The position numbers were made by a program, and so were the translations under genes. Below, one piece after another: positions 33,847 through 42,727 of a stretch of 64,000 nt of DNA (position 1 is the first letter of the stretch; every line of letters starts with the position of its first letter). The notes under the pieces are model-generated. The model was not told the DNA's origin, searched no databases, and worked only from the letters and a program-made list of their open reading frames with translations. This stretch comes from Marinococcus sp. PL1-022. GTDB taxonomy: Bacteria > Bacillota > Bacilli > Bacillales > Marinococcaceae. The stretch lies in the NCBI RefSeq assembly GCF_033845285.1, contig NZ_JAWXCX010000001.1, positions 325,495 through 389,494 on the forward strand. Reading direction: 5' to 3'.

Positions 33847-34062
33847 TTATTTCTCGAACAGATACTTCCGGTACTTCCGCACGGAACTAACACAGAGAAG
33901 CATGGCAATAGCTACCGCTACGCTTACCTTGCTTGCCATACCCGGAGGCTCACCGGCAGAAAGACTGTCAATACCGATCAGCATCGCAAACATCACGGCA
34001 AAATTTCCGATAATACTCGCAATCAGATTCCAATGCTCATCCACAAACACGCGGGAATACAT
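33847..34062 (-). CDS. small hypothetical membrane protein
   Basis: A 71-residue protein starting MYSRVFVDEHWNLIASIIGN with two predicted membrane segments (about residues 12-30 and 42-60) and a basic C-terminus SSVRKYRKYLFEK. AAAGGAG lies 6 bases before the ATG at 34062, which I prefer over the upstream ATG at 34089. I do not recognise a family. It is divergent from the IclR-type regulator gene. Confidence 0.6.
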   Translation of the reverse strand: MYSRVFVDEHWNLIASIIGNFAVMFAMLIGIDSLSAGEPPGMASKVSVAVAIAMLLCVSSVRKYRKYLFEK

Positions 34063-34164
34063 ACAAATCTCCTTTCCGTACTTTTCCAATTGCTGTGTAG
34101 TTTTATACTAACATACAGGGAAAATGTGCTACGATGACAACAGTACCGAAAGGAGGAAGGCTGC

Positions 34165-34923
34165 ATGAATACCAACGGAGTTCAGTCCGTCGACCGAGCC
34201 CTCCGAATTATTGACCTGCTCGCCGAAGCGCCGGAAGGGTTGGGAGTCACGGAGCTTGCGAACCGCCTGGACGTTGCCAAGAGTACAGTGCACCGGCTGC
34301 TGGCATCACTTCTGCAGAAGGGATACGTGAAGCAGGGAAGCGAGCGCGATGTGTATACGCTCGGGTTCACATTCATGGAAATGGGCGAGCGGGTGGCGGA
34401 ATCCATTGACGTGCGAAAGGCGTCGGGAGAAATCATTCATGACCTCGCGAAAGCCACGGCAAGCACTGTGCACCTCGTGCAGCTTGAAGGCGCCCAGGTC
34501 GTCTACATCGATAAAGTGGAGACGTATGCGCGGCTGCGGCTGTTTTCCCGCGTCGGACGTAAAGCCCCGCTCTACTGCACCGGCGTCGGCAAAGCGCTGC
34601 TGGCGTTTCATTCCCCGTATATGCAGGAAAAGCTCCTCGACGAGCAGGAGATGATCCGCCATACACCGCATACGATTACATCCAAAGAAGCAATGATGCC
34701 GGAGCTGGATAAAATAGCTCAGGAAGGCGTGGCCTATGACCGGGAGGAGCACGAGCTCGGAGTGACCTGCGTAGCGGCCCCCATTTTTGATTTCCACCGG
34801 CGCGCAGTGGCAGCGGTCAGTGTGACGATGCCGCACATGAACGCGGAAACGATCGACTGGGAAAAAACGGTGCAGCAGGTGCAGCGGGCGGCGGCAGCCA
34901 TATCACGGGAGCTTGGCCATTAA
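34165..34923 (+). CDS. IclR-family transcriptional regulator of the galactonate operon
   Basis: A 252-residue regulator. The N-terminal winged helix is SVDRALRIIDLLAEAPEGLG then NRLDVAKSTVHRLLASLLQK; the effector domain has the IclR core with GRKAPLYCTGVGKALLAF and a C-terminal FDFHRRAVAAVSVTMP. AAAGGAGG precedes the ATG. It lies just before the aldolase-kinase-dehydratase genes in the same direction, with three GGAAC/GTTCC half-sites between, and likely controls them; sugar-acid regulators of the KdgR group belong to this family. Confidence 0.9.
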   Translation: MNTNGVQSVDRALRIIDLLAEAPEGLGVTELANRLDVAKSTVHRLLASLLQKGYVKQGSERDVYTLGFTFMEMGERVAESIDVRKASGEIIHDLAKATASTVHLVQLEGAQVVYIDKVETYARLRLFSRVGRKAPLYCTGVGKALLAFHSPYMQEKLLDEQEMIRHTPHTITSKEAMMPELDKIAQEGVAYDREEHELGVTCVAAPIFDFHRRAVAAVSVTMPHMNAETIDWEKTVQQVQRAAAAISRELGH

Positions 34924-35006
34924 AAGAACGCTTTCAATCTTCCGTTCGGTCTGCTACACTATAAGCGACATTTCCCGCAGAGGAATTTTGTTTTCATTCA
35001 TAATAC

Positions 35007-35031
35007 GGAACATTGTTCCTTAATAAGGAAC
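35007..35031. promoter_or_regulatory. candidate operator of the galactonate operon
   Basis: Three half-sites in a row: GGAAC (35007-35011), GTTCC (35015-35019) and GGAAC (35027-35031). The last two form the palindrome GTTCC-TTAATAA-GGAAC just before the aldolase ribosome binding site, a likely IclR-family target. Confidence 0.55.
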
Positions 35032-35050
35032 AAAAGGAGGCCGCAGGCTG

Positions 35051-35689
35051 ATGAGTATTATTCAGACGATTGAACAGGAGAAAATAGTGCCGATCATCCG
35101 CAGCAGCGACAAAACGCAGCTGCAGCAGGTGATTGAGTCGTTGTACGCCGGCGGGGCCCGGGTGCTTGAAGTGACGATGAACACGCCGGGGGCGCTCGCG
35201 GCGATTGAATGGGCGAAGGCGACCCACAGTGATCTGCATATCGGCGCCGGCACAGTACTGGACGCCGAATCTGCTCGCACTGCGATTTTGTCCGGCGCAG
35301 AGTTTCTGCTTGCTCCGACGCTTGACGCGAAGACCATTGAAACCGGCAGCCGCTACGGTGTACCGGTCATTCCGGGTGTGCTCACGCCGACCGAGATTCT
35401 GCAGGCGACCGAGGCCGGAGCGGAAATGGTGAAAATTTTCCCAATCCGCGCGTTCGGAGCGTCGTACTTAAAAGACGTACACGGTCCGCTTCCGCACGTG
35501 CGTGCGATGGCGGTGGGCGGGGTGTCGCTCGACAACATGCAGGAATACCTGCAGCACGGCTGGCATGCGGTCGGCCTCGGCAGCCAGGTGGTGGATCCGA
35601 AGGCAATGGAGCGCGGAGACATGAAGCAGCTGACCCGCAACATGGAGCAGGCCCGCGCCGTGCTCCGTGAAGGCGGTGGAACCCGATGA
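35051..35689 (+). CDS. 2-dehydro-3-deoxy-phosphogluconate/phosphogalactonate aldolase
   Basis: A 212-residue class I aldolase that splits a KDPG/KDPGal substrate into pyruvate and glyceraldehyde-3-phosphate. IVPIIRSSD, the E of VLEVTMNTPGAL, IGAGTVLDAESA and the Schiff-base lysine in EMVKIFPI are all present, and AVGGVSLDNMQEYL ends the barrel. Since the kinase and dehydratase next to it are of galactonate type, the natural substrate is probably KDPGal. AAAGGAGG precedes the ATG. Its end overlaps the kinase start. Confidence 0.92.
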   Translation: MSIIQTIEQEKIVPIIRSSDKTQLQQVIESLYAGGARVLEVTMNTPGALAAIEWAKATHSDLHIGAGTVLDAESARTAILSGAEFLLAPTLDAKTIETGSRYGVPVIPGVLTPTEILQATEAGAEMVKIFPIRAFGASYLKDVHGPLPHVRAMAVGGVSLDNMQEYLQHGWHAVGLGSQVVDPKAMERGDMKQLTRNMEQARAVLREGGGTR

Positions 35690-36633
35690 ACGTCATTGTT
35701 ATTGACGGCGGTACGACCAATACGCGTCTCCGGGTCGTAGATGCCGAGACACTCGATGTGAAAAAACGCGTCTCGCTTGATCAGGGCGTGCGCAACCAGG
35801 CGATGGAGCAGGACTTTTCATTGCTCGAGCGGCTGATCGATAACGAGCTCGATAAGCTGGCCGCTCAGTTTAAGTTCCGTGACGTGATCGGCTACGGGAT
35901 GCTGACGGCGAACATCGGCATGCGCGAAGTGCCCCACGCGCCGTCGCCGCTTACGATGGAGGAGCTTGCTGCGCAAACAGTGCACGAGCGCTACAACGCC
36001 CGGCGCTGGCACTGGATTACGGGCATGAAAAACGGCGGGGAGCCGGTTGATGTGATGCGCGGCGAGGAAGTCGAAGCGTTCGGCATGCTGCGCCATACGC
36101 CGGCTGAAGGAAGCGGCCTGATTATTCTGCCGGGCTCGCATACCAAATACATCCGGGTCGAGGACGGCTCGCGGCTGCTCAGCTGCACATCCACCCTGGC
36201 CGGCGAAACGCTCTCCGCACTTCGGACGTCCACGATTTTATCCGATTCGGTCGGGCCGAAGCTCGTAGAAGCGCTCGAGCCGGAGGTGCTGATGGAGGGC
36301 TGGGAGCTGGCGGAAGCAGAAGGGTTCACGCGGGCGGCGTATTACGTGCGTCTGCGCCATCTGTTTGCTGATTACACGGAAAATGCCCGGGCGAATCTGT
36401 TGCTCGGTGCGGTATTATATGAGGATATGAAAGCATTTGAACACGCTGCTGACGGTGCCGGCTGGCTGTATCTTGGCGGCCACGGGGAGATGCAGGAGGC
36501 GTACCGGCACGTGCTGGAACAGAAGCAGGAGCGTCCGGTCCACGTCTTTACGAAGCATGATCTTGAAAAAGCGTCGCTGCAGGGAGCCCTGCAGCTGGCC
36601 AATCTGGAACAAACGAAAGGGGAACCCCGATGA
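35686..36633 (+). CDS. dgoK: 2-dehydro-3-deoxygalactonokinase
   Basis: A 315-residue sugar-acid kinase of the DgoK family. It starts [19 protein letters not shown] (phosphate-1 motif) and has [27 protein letters not shown] and the [13 protein letters not shown] segment. It phosphorylates 2-keto-3-deoxygalactonate at O6 before the aldolase step. Its start overlaps the aldolase stop by 4 bases and its stop overlaps the dehydratase start, so the three are translationally coupled. Confidence 0.93.
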   Translation: MNVIVIDGGTTNTRLRVVDAETLDVKKRVSLDQGVRNQAMEQDFSLLERLIDNELDKLAAQFKFRDVIGYGMLTANIGMREVPHAPSPLTMEELAAQTVHERYNARRWHWITGMKNGGEPVDVMRGEEVEAFGMLRHTPAEGSGLIILPGSHTKYIRVEDGSRLLSCTSTLAGETLSALRTSTILSDSVGPKLVEALEPEVLMEGWELAEAEGFTRAAYYVRLRHLFADYTENARANLLLGAVLYEDMKAFEHAADGAGWLYLGGHGEMQEAYRHVLEQKQERPVHVFTKHDLEKASLQGALQLANLEQTKGEPR

Positions 36634-37778
36634 AAATCCGATCCTACGAACTATTTCAGGTGCCGCCGCGGTGGCTGTTTCTAAAAATTACGACTGATGA
36701 AGGCCTCGAAGGCTGGGGCGAGCCGATCGTGGAAGGGCGCGCTGCTTCGGTCAAGGCGGCCGTTGATGAATTGATGGAATACATGATTGGGGAGGATCCG
36801 ATGCGGATCGAGGACCACTGGAACAAGCTGTACCGCTCCGGGTTCTACCGCGGCGGACCGATTCACATGAGTGCGCTCGCCGGCATTGATCAGGCGCTCT
36901 GGGACATTAAAGGCAAATACTACAATGCGCCGATTTATGACCTGATGGGCGGCGCCTGTCGCGACAACATTAACATCTACTCCTGGATCGGCGGCGACCG
37001 TCCGAGCGACGTCGGCGCAGCGGCGAAGGAAACCGTGGATTCCGGCTTCCGGGCAATTAAAATGAACGGCACGGAGGAGATGCAGTACATTGATTCGTTC
37101 GATAAAGTCGAAGAAGCGGTCGCGCGCGTAGCGGCCGTACGGGAAGCGGTCGGCACAGGCGTTGGCATTGGCATCGATTTTCACGGGCGGGTGCACCGGC
37201 CGATGGCAAAGGTAATTGCCAAAGAGCTCGAGCCATATCATCCGATGTTTATCGAAGAGCCGGTACTGACTGAAAACATGGAGGCGCTGCAGGAGCTTCG
37301 CCAGCATACGCATATCCCGATTGCGACCGGAGAGCGTATGTATTCGCGCTGGGAGTTTAAGCATATGCTCGCGAACGGCTGGGTCGATATTATTCAGCCG
37401 GACCTCTCGCACGCCGGCGGCATTACCGAGGGCAAAAAAATTGCCACAATGGCGGAAGCGTATGACGTAGCCCTGGCGCCGCACTGCCCGCTCGGCCCAA
37501 TTGCACTTGCGGCCTGCCTACAGGTGGACGCCACAAGCCACAACGCCTTCATTCAGGAGCAGAGCCTCGGCATCCACTACAACCAGAGCAACGACCTGCT
37601 CGACTATATTGAAGACAAAAGCGTGTTTGCCTATGAAGACGGCGCGGTGAAAATGCCGCAGGGGCCGGGTCTTGGCATTACGATCAATGAAGACTACGTG
37701 CGTGAGCGCGCCAGGGAAAGCCACAACTGGAAAAACCCGGTATGGCGGCATAAGGACGGCACGATTGCCGAATGGTAA
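36630..37778 (+). CDS. dgoD: D-galactonate dehydratase
   Basis: A 382-residue enolase-superfamily enzyme that converts D-galactonate to 2-keto-3-deoxygalactonate. It has the N-terminal cap ([17 protein letters not shown]), [20 protein letters not shown], metal ligands in [14 protein letters not shown] (D and H) and IEEPVLTEN (E), and the [11 protein letters not shown] and [12 protein letters not shown] loops with the catalytic histidine. It completes the De Ley-Doudoroff route with DgoK and the aldolase. No galactonate transporter lies next to it. A terminator follows. Confidence 0.93.
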   Translation: MKIRSYELFQVPPRWLFLKITTDEGLEGWGEPIVEGRAASVKAAVDELMEYMIGEDPMRIEDHWNKLYRSGFYRGGPIHMSALAGIDQALWDIKGKYYNAPIYDLMGGACRDNINIYSWIGGDRPSDVGAAAKETVDSGFRAIKMNGTEEMQYIDSFDKVEEAVARVAAVREAVGTGVGIGIDFHGRVHRPMAKVIAKELEPYHPMFIEEPVLTENMEALQELRQHTHIPIATGERMYSRWEFKHMLANGWVDIIQPDLSHAGGITEGKKIATMAEAYDVALAPHCPLGPIALAACLQVDATSHNAFIQEQSLGIHYNQSNDLLDYIEDKSVFAYEDGAVKMPQGPGLGITINEDYVRERARESHNWKNPVWRHKDGTIAEW

Positions 37779-37782
37779 CAAG

Positions 37783-37817
37783 AAATCCAGCATGCGCGAG
37801 GCGTGCTGGATATTTTT
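37783..37817. terminator. terminator shared by dgoD and the alpha/beta hydrolase gene
   Basis: TCCAGCATGC (37786-37795) and GCGTGCTGGA (37801-37810) form a stem with one G-T pair, followed by a T run on the plus strand. Confidence 0.75.
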
Positions 37818-38640
37818 ATTTCTCCGATAAAAAGTCGGTGATACAGGCGAGCAGGTGCGTCGGCGCATCCTCCTGCACAAGGTGGCCGGCACCGGGAATA
37901 AGCTCCAGGCAGGACCCAGGGATAGCTTTATGCAGCGTATGGGCGCGGTCGACCGGAATCCAGGCATCCTTTTCGCCCCACACAATCAAGGCAGGGGCAG
38001 ATACCTCCCCGTAGCGGGGTTCGATTGCGTCGGTATATTTTTGGTCGGCCTGGGCCATCTGCCGGTAAAAGGCGTGCTGTCCCTCCGTGCCGAGCCATGG
38101 CGCTTTAATGCCCGCAAGCGTTTCCGCCGTCATCGGCTTATAGGTCGCGCCCTGCACGTAGGCCTCGACCATCGCTTCATGAATAAAGTCCGGAACGCCC
38201 TGAAATGCGTCCATATGATGGGACACGTGGGTAAAAAACGAAGAGCCCCACGGGGCGACGGCCACCGGGTCGATCAGAATCATCTGTTGGAAGGAGCGTT
38301 CGTTTAACAAATGAGTAAGGAGCGCGGTGGTACCACCAAAGTCATGGCCGATAATGATAGGAGCTTCGAGGCTCCAGACGTCCAACAGCTCATCTAAAAC
38401 CTGGTTTTGTACGCCGAGCGAGACGTCCTGGCTGTCTCGTTTCTCCGACTGCCCGTATCCCAGCAGGTCATAGTAGTAAATGGTATACGAGCGCCCGAGG
38501 GCCGGAAGCAGGTGGCGCCAGTTAAACGACGACCACGGCGTGCCGTGTATGAGCACGAGCGGCGGGCCGCTTCCTTGAACATCATAGCGGATGCTTCCGT
38601 ACGTGGTTCGGATTTCCTTGGTTAAATTCCAGTGCTGCAT
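37816..38640 (-). CDS. alpha/beta hydrolase with aspartate nucleophile
   Basis: A 274-residue alpha/beta hydrolase. The oxyanion region is LIHGTPWSS and the nucleophile elbow is GHDFGG (D100), so the nucleophile is aspartate as in haloalkane dehalogenases and epoxide hydrolases rather than the serine of esterases. A later WGEKDAWIP holds the acid and GAGHLVQED the catalytic histidine. The substrate is unknown. AAAGGGGTG precedes the ATG at 38640. The next gene upstream ends 6 bases earlier, so they form an operon. Confidence 0.88.
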   Translation of the reverse strand: MQHWNLTKEIRTTYGSIRYDVQGSGPPLVLIHGTPWSSFNWRHLLPALGRSYTIYYYDLLGYGQSEKRDSQDVSLGVQNQVLDELLDVWSLEAPIIIGHDFGGTTALLTHLLNERSFQQMILIDPVAVAPWGSSFFTHVSHHMDAFQGVPDFIHEAMVEAYVQGATYKPMTAETLAGIKAPWLGTEGQHAFYRQMAQADQKYTDAIEPRYGEVSAPALIVWGEKDAWIPVDRAHTLHKAIPGSCLELIPGAGHLVQEDAPTHLLACITDFLSEK

Positions 38641-38646
38641 GAACGT

Positions 38647-38943
38647 TCACCCCTTTGAAGTTTTTAACGCTTTCCGGATGCCGAGGAGGCATACGCCGGC
38701 TCCGGCACCGAGCCACACCATTGCAGCGAGAAACGCGAAGCTGAGGGCAGTCACGGCATCCGATGATTCCCACCATCCGTACACAGCTGCACCTGCCGCA
38801 CCCAACAGCAGAAGTATACAGAAAACAGTCACGGTACGTCTCGGCCGCCGGCGGTTACGGGCGAGCAGCCGGCTGAACACGACAAGAAGCGCCGCTGTGA
38901 AAAAGACAGCGGCCATCACGCCGTAATGCTGAAACCATTCCAT
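38647..38943 (-). CDS. small hypothetical membrane protein
   Basis: A 98-residue protein with three hydrophobic segments (about residues 9-27, 38-58 and 66-88) and basic loops (ARNRRRPRRTV). No family is recognised. It lies between the racemase gene (upstream on this strand) and the alpha/beta hydrolase gene, close enough for one transcript. Confidence 0.6.
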   Translation of the reverse strand: MEWFQHYGVMAAVFFTAALLVVFSRLLARNRRRPRRTVTVFCILLLLGAAGAAVYGWWESSDAVTALSFAFLAAMVWLGAGAGVCLLGIRKALKTSKG

Positions 38944-38962
38944 CGTAATCCCTCCATAGTGA

Positions 38963-39655
38963 TTAGTGACTGAGCGCCTCGTTCACGGCTTCGAGCGCGT
39001 GGATGCGGGTCGTATCGATCACCGGAAGGTCGGTGTCCTCCGGGGTGACCAGCATGCCAAGCTCCGTGCAGCCTAAAATAACGCCTTCCGCTCCGGCTTT
39101 CTTAAGCTGGTCCATAACCCTGAGCAGATAGCTTTTGGATTCCGGCCGGATTGTACCGTGGCAGAGCTCGTCAAAGATGATACGGTTGATCTCCGTACGT
39201 GCTTCTGGATCAGGCAGCGTCACCTCCAGGCCGCCTGCCTGGAGCCCTTCAGTATAAAACATTTCCTCCATCGTATATTTGGTGCCGAGCAGGCCGACAC
39301 GTGAAAGGTGCTGCCGGTGGATCTCACGAATGGTGGCTTCGGCGATATGCAGCACCGGAATATTTATGTAGCTTTCGATCGTCCCGGCGACCTTGTGCAT
39401 CGTGTTCGTGCAGAGCACAATAAAATCTGCGCCCCCGCGTTCAAGGGCCGCGGCCGCTTCGCCGAGCCGTTCTCCGGCTTTCTTCCAGCTGCCGGAGGCC
39501 TGAATCTGTTCAATCTCTTCAAAGTCAACGCTGTACAGGAGGCAGCGGGCCGAATGCAGCCGCCCGAGCCGGCGGTTTACCTCTTCATTAATCAGCTGGT
39601 AGTACAGCGCGGACGACTCCCAACTCATCCCTCCCAGTAATCCAATCGTCTGCAT
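38963..39655 (-). CDS. aspartate/glutamate-type amino-acid racemase
   Basis: A 230-residue cofactor-independent racemase. Two catalytic cysteines are visible, C82 in VLCTNTMH and C196 in ILGCTELGML, in the expected contexts, and the start MQTIGLLGGMSWESS is typical. The LCTNTMH variant fits the broad-specificity YgeA/aspartate racemase group rather than MurI. It could supply D-amino acids or degrade them. It is the first gene of a three-gene minus-strand unit. Confidence 0.88.
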   Translation of the reverse strand: MQTIGLLGGMSWESSALYYQLINEEVNRRLGRLHSARCLLYSVDFEEIEQIQASGSWKKAGERLGEAAAALERGGADFIVLCTNTMHKVAGTIESYINIPVLHIAEATIREIHRQHLSRVGLLGTKYTMEEMFYTEGLQAGGLEVTLPDPEARTEINRIIFDELCHGTIRPESKSYLLRVMDQLKKAGAEGVILGCTELGMLVTPEDTDLPVIDTTRIHALEAVNEALSH

Positions 39656-40211
39656 TTTTTCTGTCCCCTTTCTGTCAGATAGCTCACATTTGGCGTTATA
39701 TGCTTATATTACCATTTTTATCATACTTTATTGGCGTGACGTAGTTACTGTGTTATGCTTGGAATACTAGAAAATAGTTTTAGTATACATTTGGTAACTG
39801 CAGCTTAAGCCAAGGGCGATAAACATTCTGGACAAAAGCGCCGGTAATGTACTGCCGTTGAAGAGAAATACTGGTTATATGGATGAGCATATACGATTAA
39901 CGAAATCTTGAAAAGCCTGCGCCAATATTTTGCGGCCGGAGCTTTGTGGAATAAGGAAAAGCATTTAAGTAAAAACAGGCGGGAATCTTCAGACAATCAG
40001 CGCTGACAGATAAGCTGCAGAGAGCCATACCTCTCTGTGGTTTTTTATATTTATACGTATTAAAAAGCCAGGCCGATGGCCAGAGTACAAGATAATACAC
40101 CGGCAGTAGTTGAAAAGAAAAAAGCTTTTCTTCGCAGCCAGTACTAAGGAGGCTTCTTAGTGCTGGCTTTTTATCTGCCGGGCCATATCCTACAGAAAAG
40201 AGGCTGAAACG
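39656..40211. other. gene-free stretch with several hairpins
   Basis: No open frame of note. Hairpins visible: CAGAGAG/CTCTCTG with a T run (40018-40043), CCAGGCC-GATGGCCAG near 40068-40083, and a strong stem AGCCAGTACTAAG/CTTAGTGCTGGCT (40136-40168) followed by TTTTTA. The two T-run hairpins on the plus strand suggest that a short untranslated transcript could end here, but no promoter is clear. Confidence 0.45.
40135..40173 (+). terminator. strong hairpin terminator of unknown transcript
   Basis: A 13-bp stem (AGCCAGTACTAAG with CTTAGTGCTGGCT, one mismatch pair) followed by a T run, ending 39 bases before the next start codon. The plus-strand gene it would serve is not visible. Confidence 0.7.
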
Positions 40212-40475
40212 ATGAGTTCTCCCGCATTTATTTACTGCTACAGCTCGAAGGAACGCGAAGTAATTGTAGGCCGGTGCCAGGACATGGATACTGAAGGATG
40301 GAAGCAAAAAGAGTATACGGTCGTGGAATGCAGCGATGAGGAGGAGCTGTATGAAGGAGTGAAAGGCTTCCGAATGAACGAGTGGATTGTGACGATTATG
40401 TCGAATCTCTCGCTGTTTGAAAAATTTCTGCATGAATCCTCCACTGTCACAGAAAGCAGGCAAAAAAACAGGTAA
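40212..40475 (+). CDS. hypothetical protein
   Basis: An 87-residue protein, MSSPAFIYCYSSKEREVIVG..., acidic, with no membrane segment or known motif. AGAGG lies about 9 bases before the ATG, and a good terminator follows, so it looks like a real single gene. I do not recognise it. Confidence 0.6.
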   Translation: MSSPAFIYCYSSKEREVIVGRCQDMDTEGWKQKEYTVVECSDEEELYEGVKGFRMNEWIVTIMSNLSLFEKFLHESSTVTESRQKNR

Positions 40476-40498
40476 TGTTTTCATCGATACTGAGAAAG

Positions 40499-40533
40499 CG
40501 GGCTGTGCTAACCATTGGCGCAGCCCTTTTTTA
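40499..40533 (+). terminator. terminator before the siderophore transporter operon
   Basis: GGGCTGTGC (40500-40508) and GCGCAGCCC (40518-40526) form a stem followed by six T residues. Confidence 0.85.
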
Positions 40534-40550
40534 TAAGCAGAAATATGAAT

Positions 40551-40607
40551 TTGACATTCTCACAAAATTCCTCTATATTTATCGATATTGATAATCATTA
40601 TCAATAT
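40551..40607 (+). promoter_or_regulatory. Fur-controlled sigma-A promoter of the iron-siderophore transporter
   Basis: TTGACA (40551-40556), 17 bases, TATATT (40574-40579). Directly downstream is TGATAATCATTATCA (40589-40603), an exact 7-1-7 Fur box, inside a 23-bp perfect palindrome (40585-40607) that would cover the transcription start. Confidence 0.92.
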
Positions 40608-40644
40608 TGTTTTTTATTACATAAACATATGTGGGGGAGAAAAT

Positions 40645-41697
40645 ATGGGCATTGTTCAACATCCAAAGCGTTTACTGGGAATGACAGCTGCTTCTATCGG
40701 AATCATGGGGGCTCTTGCCGGCTGCTCCGGGCAAAATGATTCCAGCGGCCAGGAATCATCGGGATCGGAAGAAAGCAAGGGGGAAGAGGAGATTGTGATT
40801 GAGCACGCCTTTGGGGAAACGGTCATTGAAGGAGAGCCGGAGCGGGTAGCGACGGTACAGTGGGGGAATCAGGACACGGTGCTTGCGTTGGATGAGGTGC
40901 CTGTCGGGTTTTCTGCCGCCAATTTCGGCGTGACGAATGACCAGGGGCTTCTGCCATGGACGGAGGAAAAGCTGGATGAGCTCGGTGCTGAAGATCCGAA
41001 TGTCTTCCAGGACACGGATGGCCTGGATTTCGAAGCCGTATCGGACAGCAATCCCGACGTCATTTTGGCTGCGTATTCCGGTATTACCCAGGAGGATTAC
41101 GATCTGTTGAGCGAAATTGCCCCGGTCGTGGCCTATCCGGAATCGCCGTGGACGACATCGTGGCGGGACCAGATTCGTCTGAATTCTAAAGGCATGGCGA
41201 TGGAAGAGGAAGGCGAAGAGCTTATCACCGAAACGGAAAACCTGATCGAAGAGAAGGCCTCCGAATATCCGGAAATCGAAGGCAAAACCGTCGCATGGGT
41301 GAATTTTTCCGCCAACGATCTCTCTGAGCTGCATTTCTACACGCCAGCAGATCCACGAGTGTCCTTTTTAAATGAATTAGGGTTTGAAAACCCGGACAGC
41401 GTCACAGAATTAGTGGAGGACGAATCGGCATTTTCGGTAACGATGAGTGCTGAAAATGCGGATGCGCTTAACGATGTGGATCTTATCATGGGCTACGGGG
41501 ATGAGGAGCTGTATGAAGCCGTCCGCGCCGATCCTCAGCTGGGACAGATCTCGGCCATTAAAGAGGGCAACGTAGCATTTGTGGAAGACGGCTCTGAACT
41601 GGGAGCGTCGGGCACGCCAACGGCGCTGTCGATTCCTTATACGATTGATGACTATATGGAATTGATCGGAGAAGCGCTCAACGAATCCGATGAGTAG
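40645..41697 (+). CDS. iron-siderophore ABC transporter substrate-binding lipoprotein
   Basis: A 350-residue FecB/FepB-type lipoprotein. The signal peptide ends in the lipobox ALAGC, followed by a Ser/Glu/Gly linker. The domain contains EPERVATVQWGNQDTVLALD, NPDVILAAYSGIT and a long bridging helix (WRDQIRLNSKGMAMEEEGEE), as in family III binding proteins for ferric siderophores. ATG 40645 lies 5 bases after GGGGGAG. The gene heads a four-gene operon under a Fur box. The specific siderophore is unknown. Confidence 0.93.
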   Translation: MGIVQHPKRLLGMTAASIGIMGALAGCSGQNDSSGQESSGSEESKGEEEIVIEHAFGETVIEGEPERVATVQWGNQDTVLALDEVPVGFSAANFGVTNDQGLLPWTEEKLDELGAEDPNVFQDTDGLDFEAVSDSNPDVILAAYSGITQEDYDLLSEIAPVVAYPESPWTTSWRDQIRLNSKGMAMEEEGEELITETENLIEEKASEYPEIEGKTVAWVNFSANDLSELHFYTPADPRVSFLNELGFENPDSVTELVEDESAFSVTMSAENADALNDVDLIMGYGDEELYEAVRADPQLGQISAIKEGNVAFVEDGSELGASGTPTALSIPYTIDDYMELIGEALNESDE

Positions 41698-42727
41698 TAT
41701 CGTAAAGAAAAGAAGCGCTGCGAATGTTCATGTGCCGAGGCACCTGACGAAGGTGCTTGCTTTCTTTTCTGTTGCCCTTACTGCCTGTGTGCTGGCGTCG
41801 CTCGTGTTTGGTGCGCGGACGCTCACGTGGGAGGAAATAACAGCTGGATTATCCTATTCCAGTACGGAGTCGTATGCCGTGAGCGTCGTGCAGGAGAGGG
41901 TCCCCCGGACCGTGTTCAGCCTGTGCTGCGGCGCGGCGCTTGGCATCTCAGGAGCGTTGATGCAGGCCGTGACCAGAAATCCGATTGCTGACCCGAGCAT
42001 CCTGGGGGTGAATACCGGGGCGGCACTGTTTGTGGTGGCCGGTCTTGCATTTTGGAATATAAGCACGGCCGGTCAGTACATAGGGTTTGCGATTGTAGGA
42101 GCCATTTTGACGGCCATTTTCGTGTACGGAATAGGGACGATGGGCCCGGCCGGCGCGACCCCGTTGAAGCTTGTACTCGCCGGAGCTGCGACAAGCGCTG
42201 CTTTGTCTTCGGTCATCAGCATGATTATTCTGCCGCGGTCGAACATTCTGGACCAGTTCCGGTTCTGGCAGGTGGGAAGCGTCGGTTCGGGCAGCTGGAG
42301 CAGCATATTAGCGTTTTCCCCCTTTTTAGTGGTTGGGGTAATCCTCGCTGTGCTGTCAGCTTCGGCATTGAATGCGCTCGCCCTTGGGGATGAGGTGGCT
42401 ACCGGGCAGGGCGTCCGGACCGGGGTGCTGAGAATTATCGCCGCCTTTGCGGGGGTCATCCTGTGCGGTGCGGTCACGGCGCTTGCCGGGCCGATAGGCT
42501 TTATCGGGCTTATGGCCACTCATTTTATCCGCCTGCTGCTCGGGCCTGATTTGCGCTTGATTATCCCCATATCAGCGATGGTCGGAGCCATTATCCTTAC
42601 GACAGCGGACGTTTTGGGACGGGTCATCGTCAGCCCCGGGGAGCTCGAAGCGGGTGTGGTGACGGCATTTATCGGCGCCCCGCTGTTAATCTTTTTAGCT
42701 ATGCGAATGAAAGTGCGGTCGTTATGA
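41690..42727 (+). CDS. siderophore ABC transporter permease (FecCD family)
   Basis: A 345-residue membrane protein with about ten membrane segments. RVPRTVFSLCCGAALGISGA, MQAVTRNPIADPSILGVNTG and GPIGFIGLMATHFIRLLLGPD are FecCD landmarks. Its start overlaps the binding-protein gene, and its stop overlaps the next permease, as is usual in these operons. Confidence 0.94.
   Translation: MSSIVKKRSAANVHVPRHLTKVLAFFSVALTACVLASLVFGARTLTWEEITAGLSYSSTESYAVSVVQERVPRTVFSLCCGAALGISGALMQAVTRNPIADPSILGVNTGAALFVVAGLAFWNISTAGQYIGFAIVGAILTAIFVYGIGTMGPAGATPLKLVLAGAATSAALSSVISMIILPRSNILDQFRFWQVGSVGSGSWSSILAFSPFLVVGVILAVLSASALNALALGDEVATGQGVRTGVLRIIAAFAGVILCGAVTALAGPIGFIGLMATHFIRLLLGPDLRLIIPISAMVGAIILTTADVLGRVIVSPGELEAGVVTAFIGAPLLIFLAMRMKVRSL

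Noticed and set aside
33819-33850. Hairpin with T run before the small minus-strand membrane gene, considered as that gene's terminator.
   Set aside because: The T run is on the plus strand and overlaps the minus-strand stop codon, so it does not serve that gene; it is only a weak plus-strand terminator.
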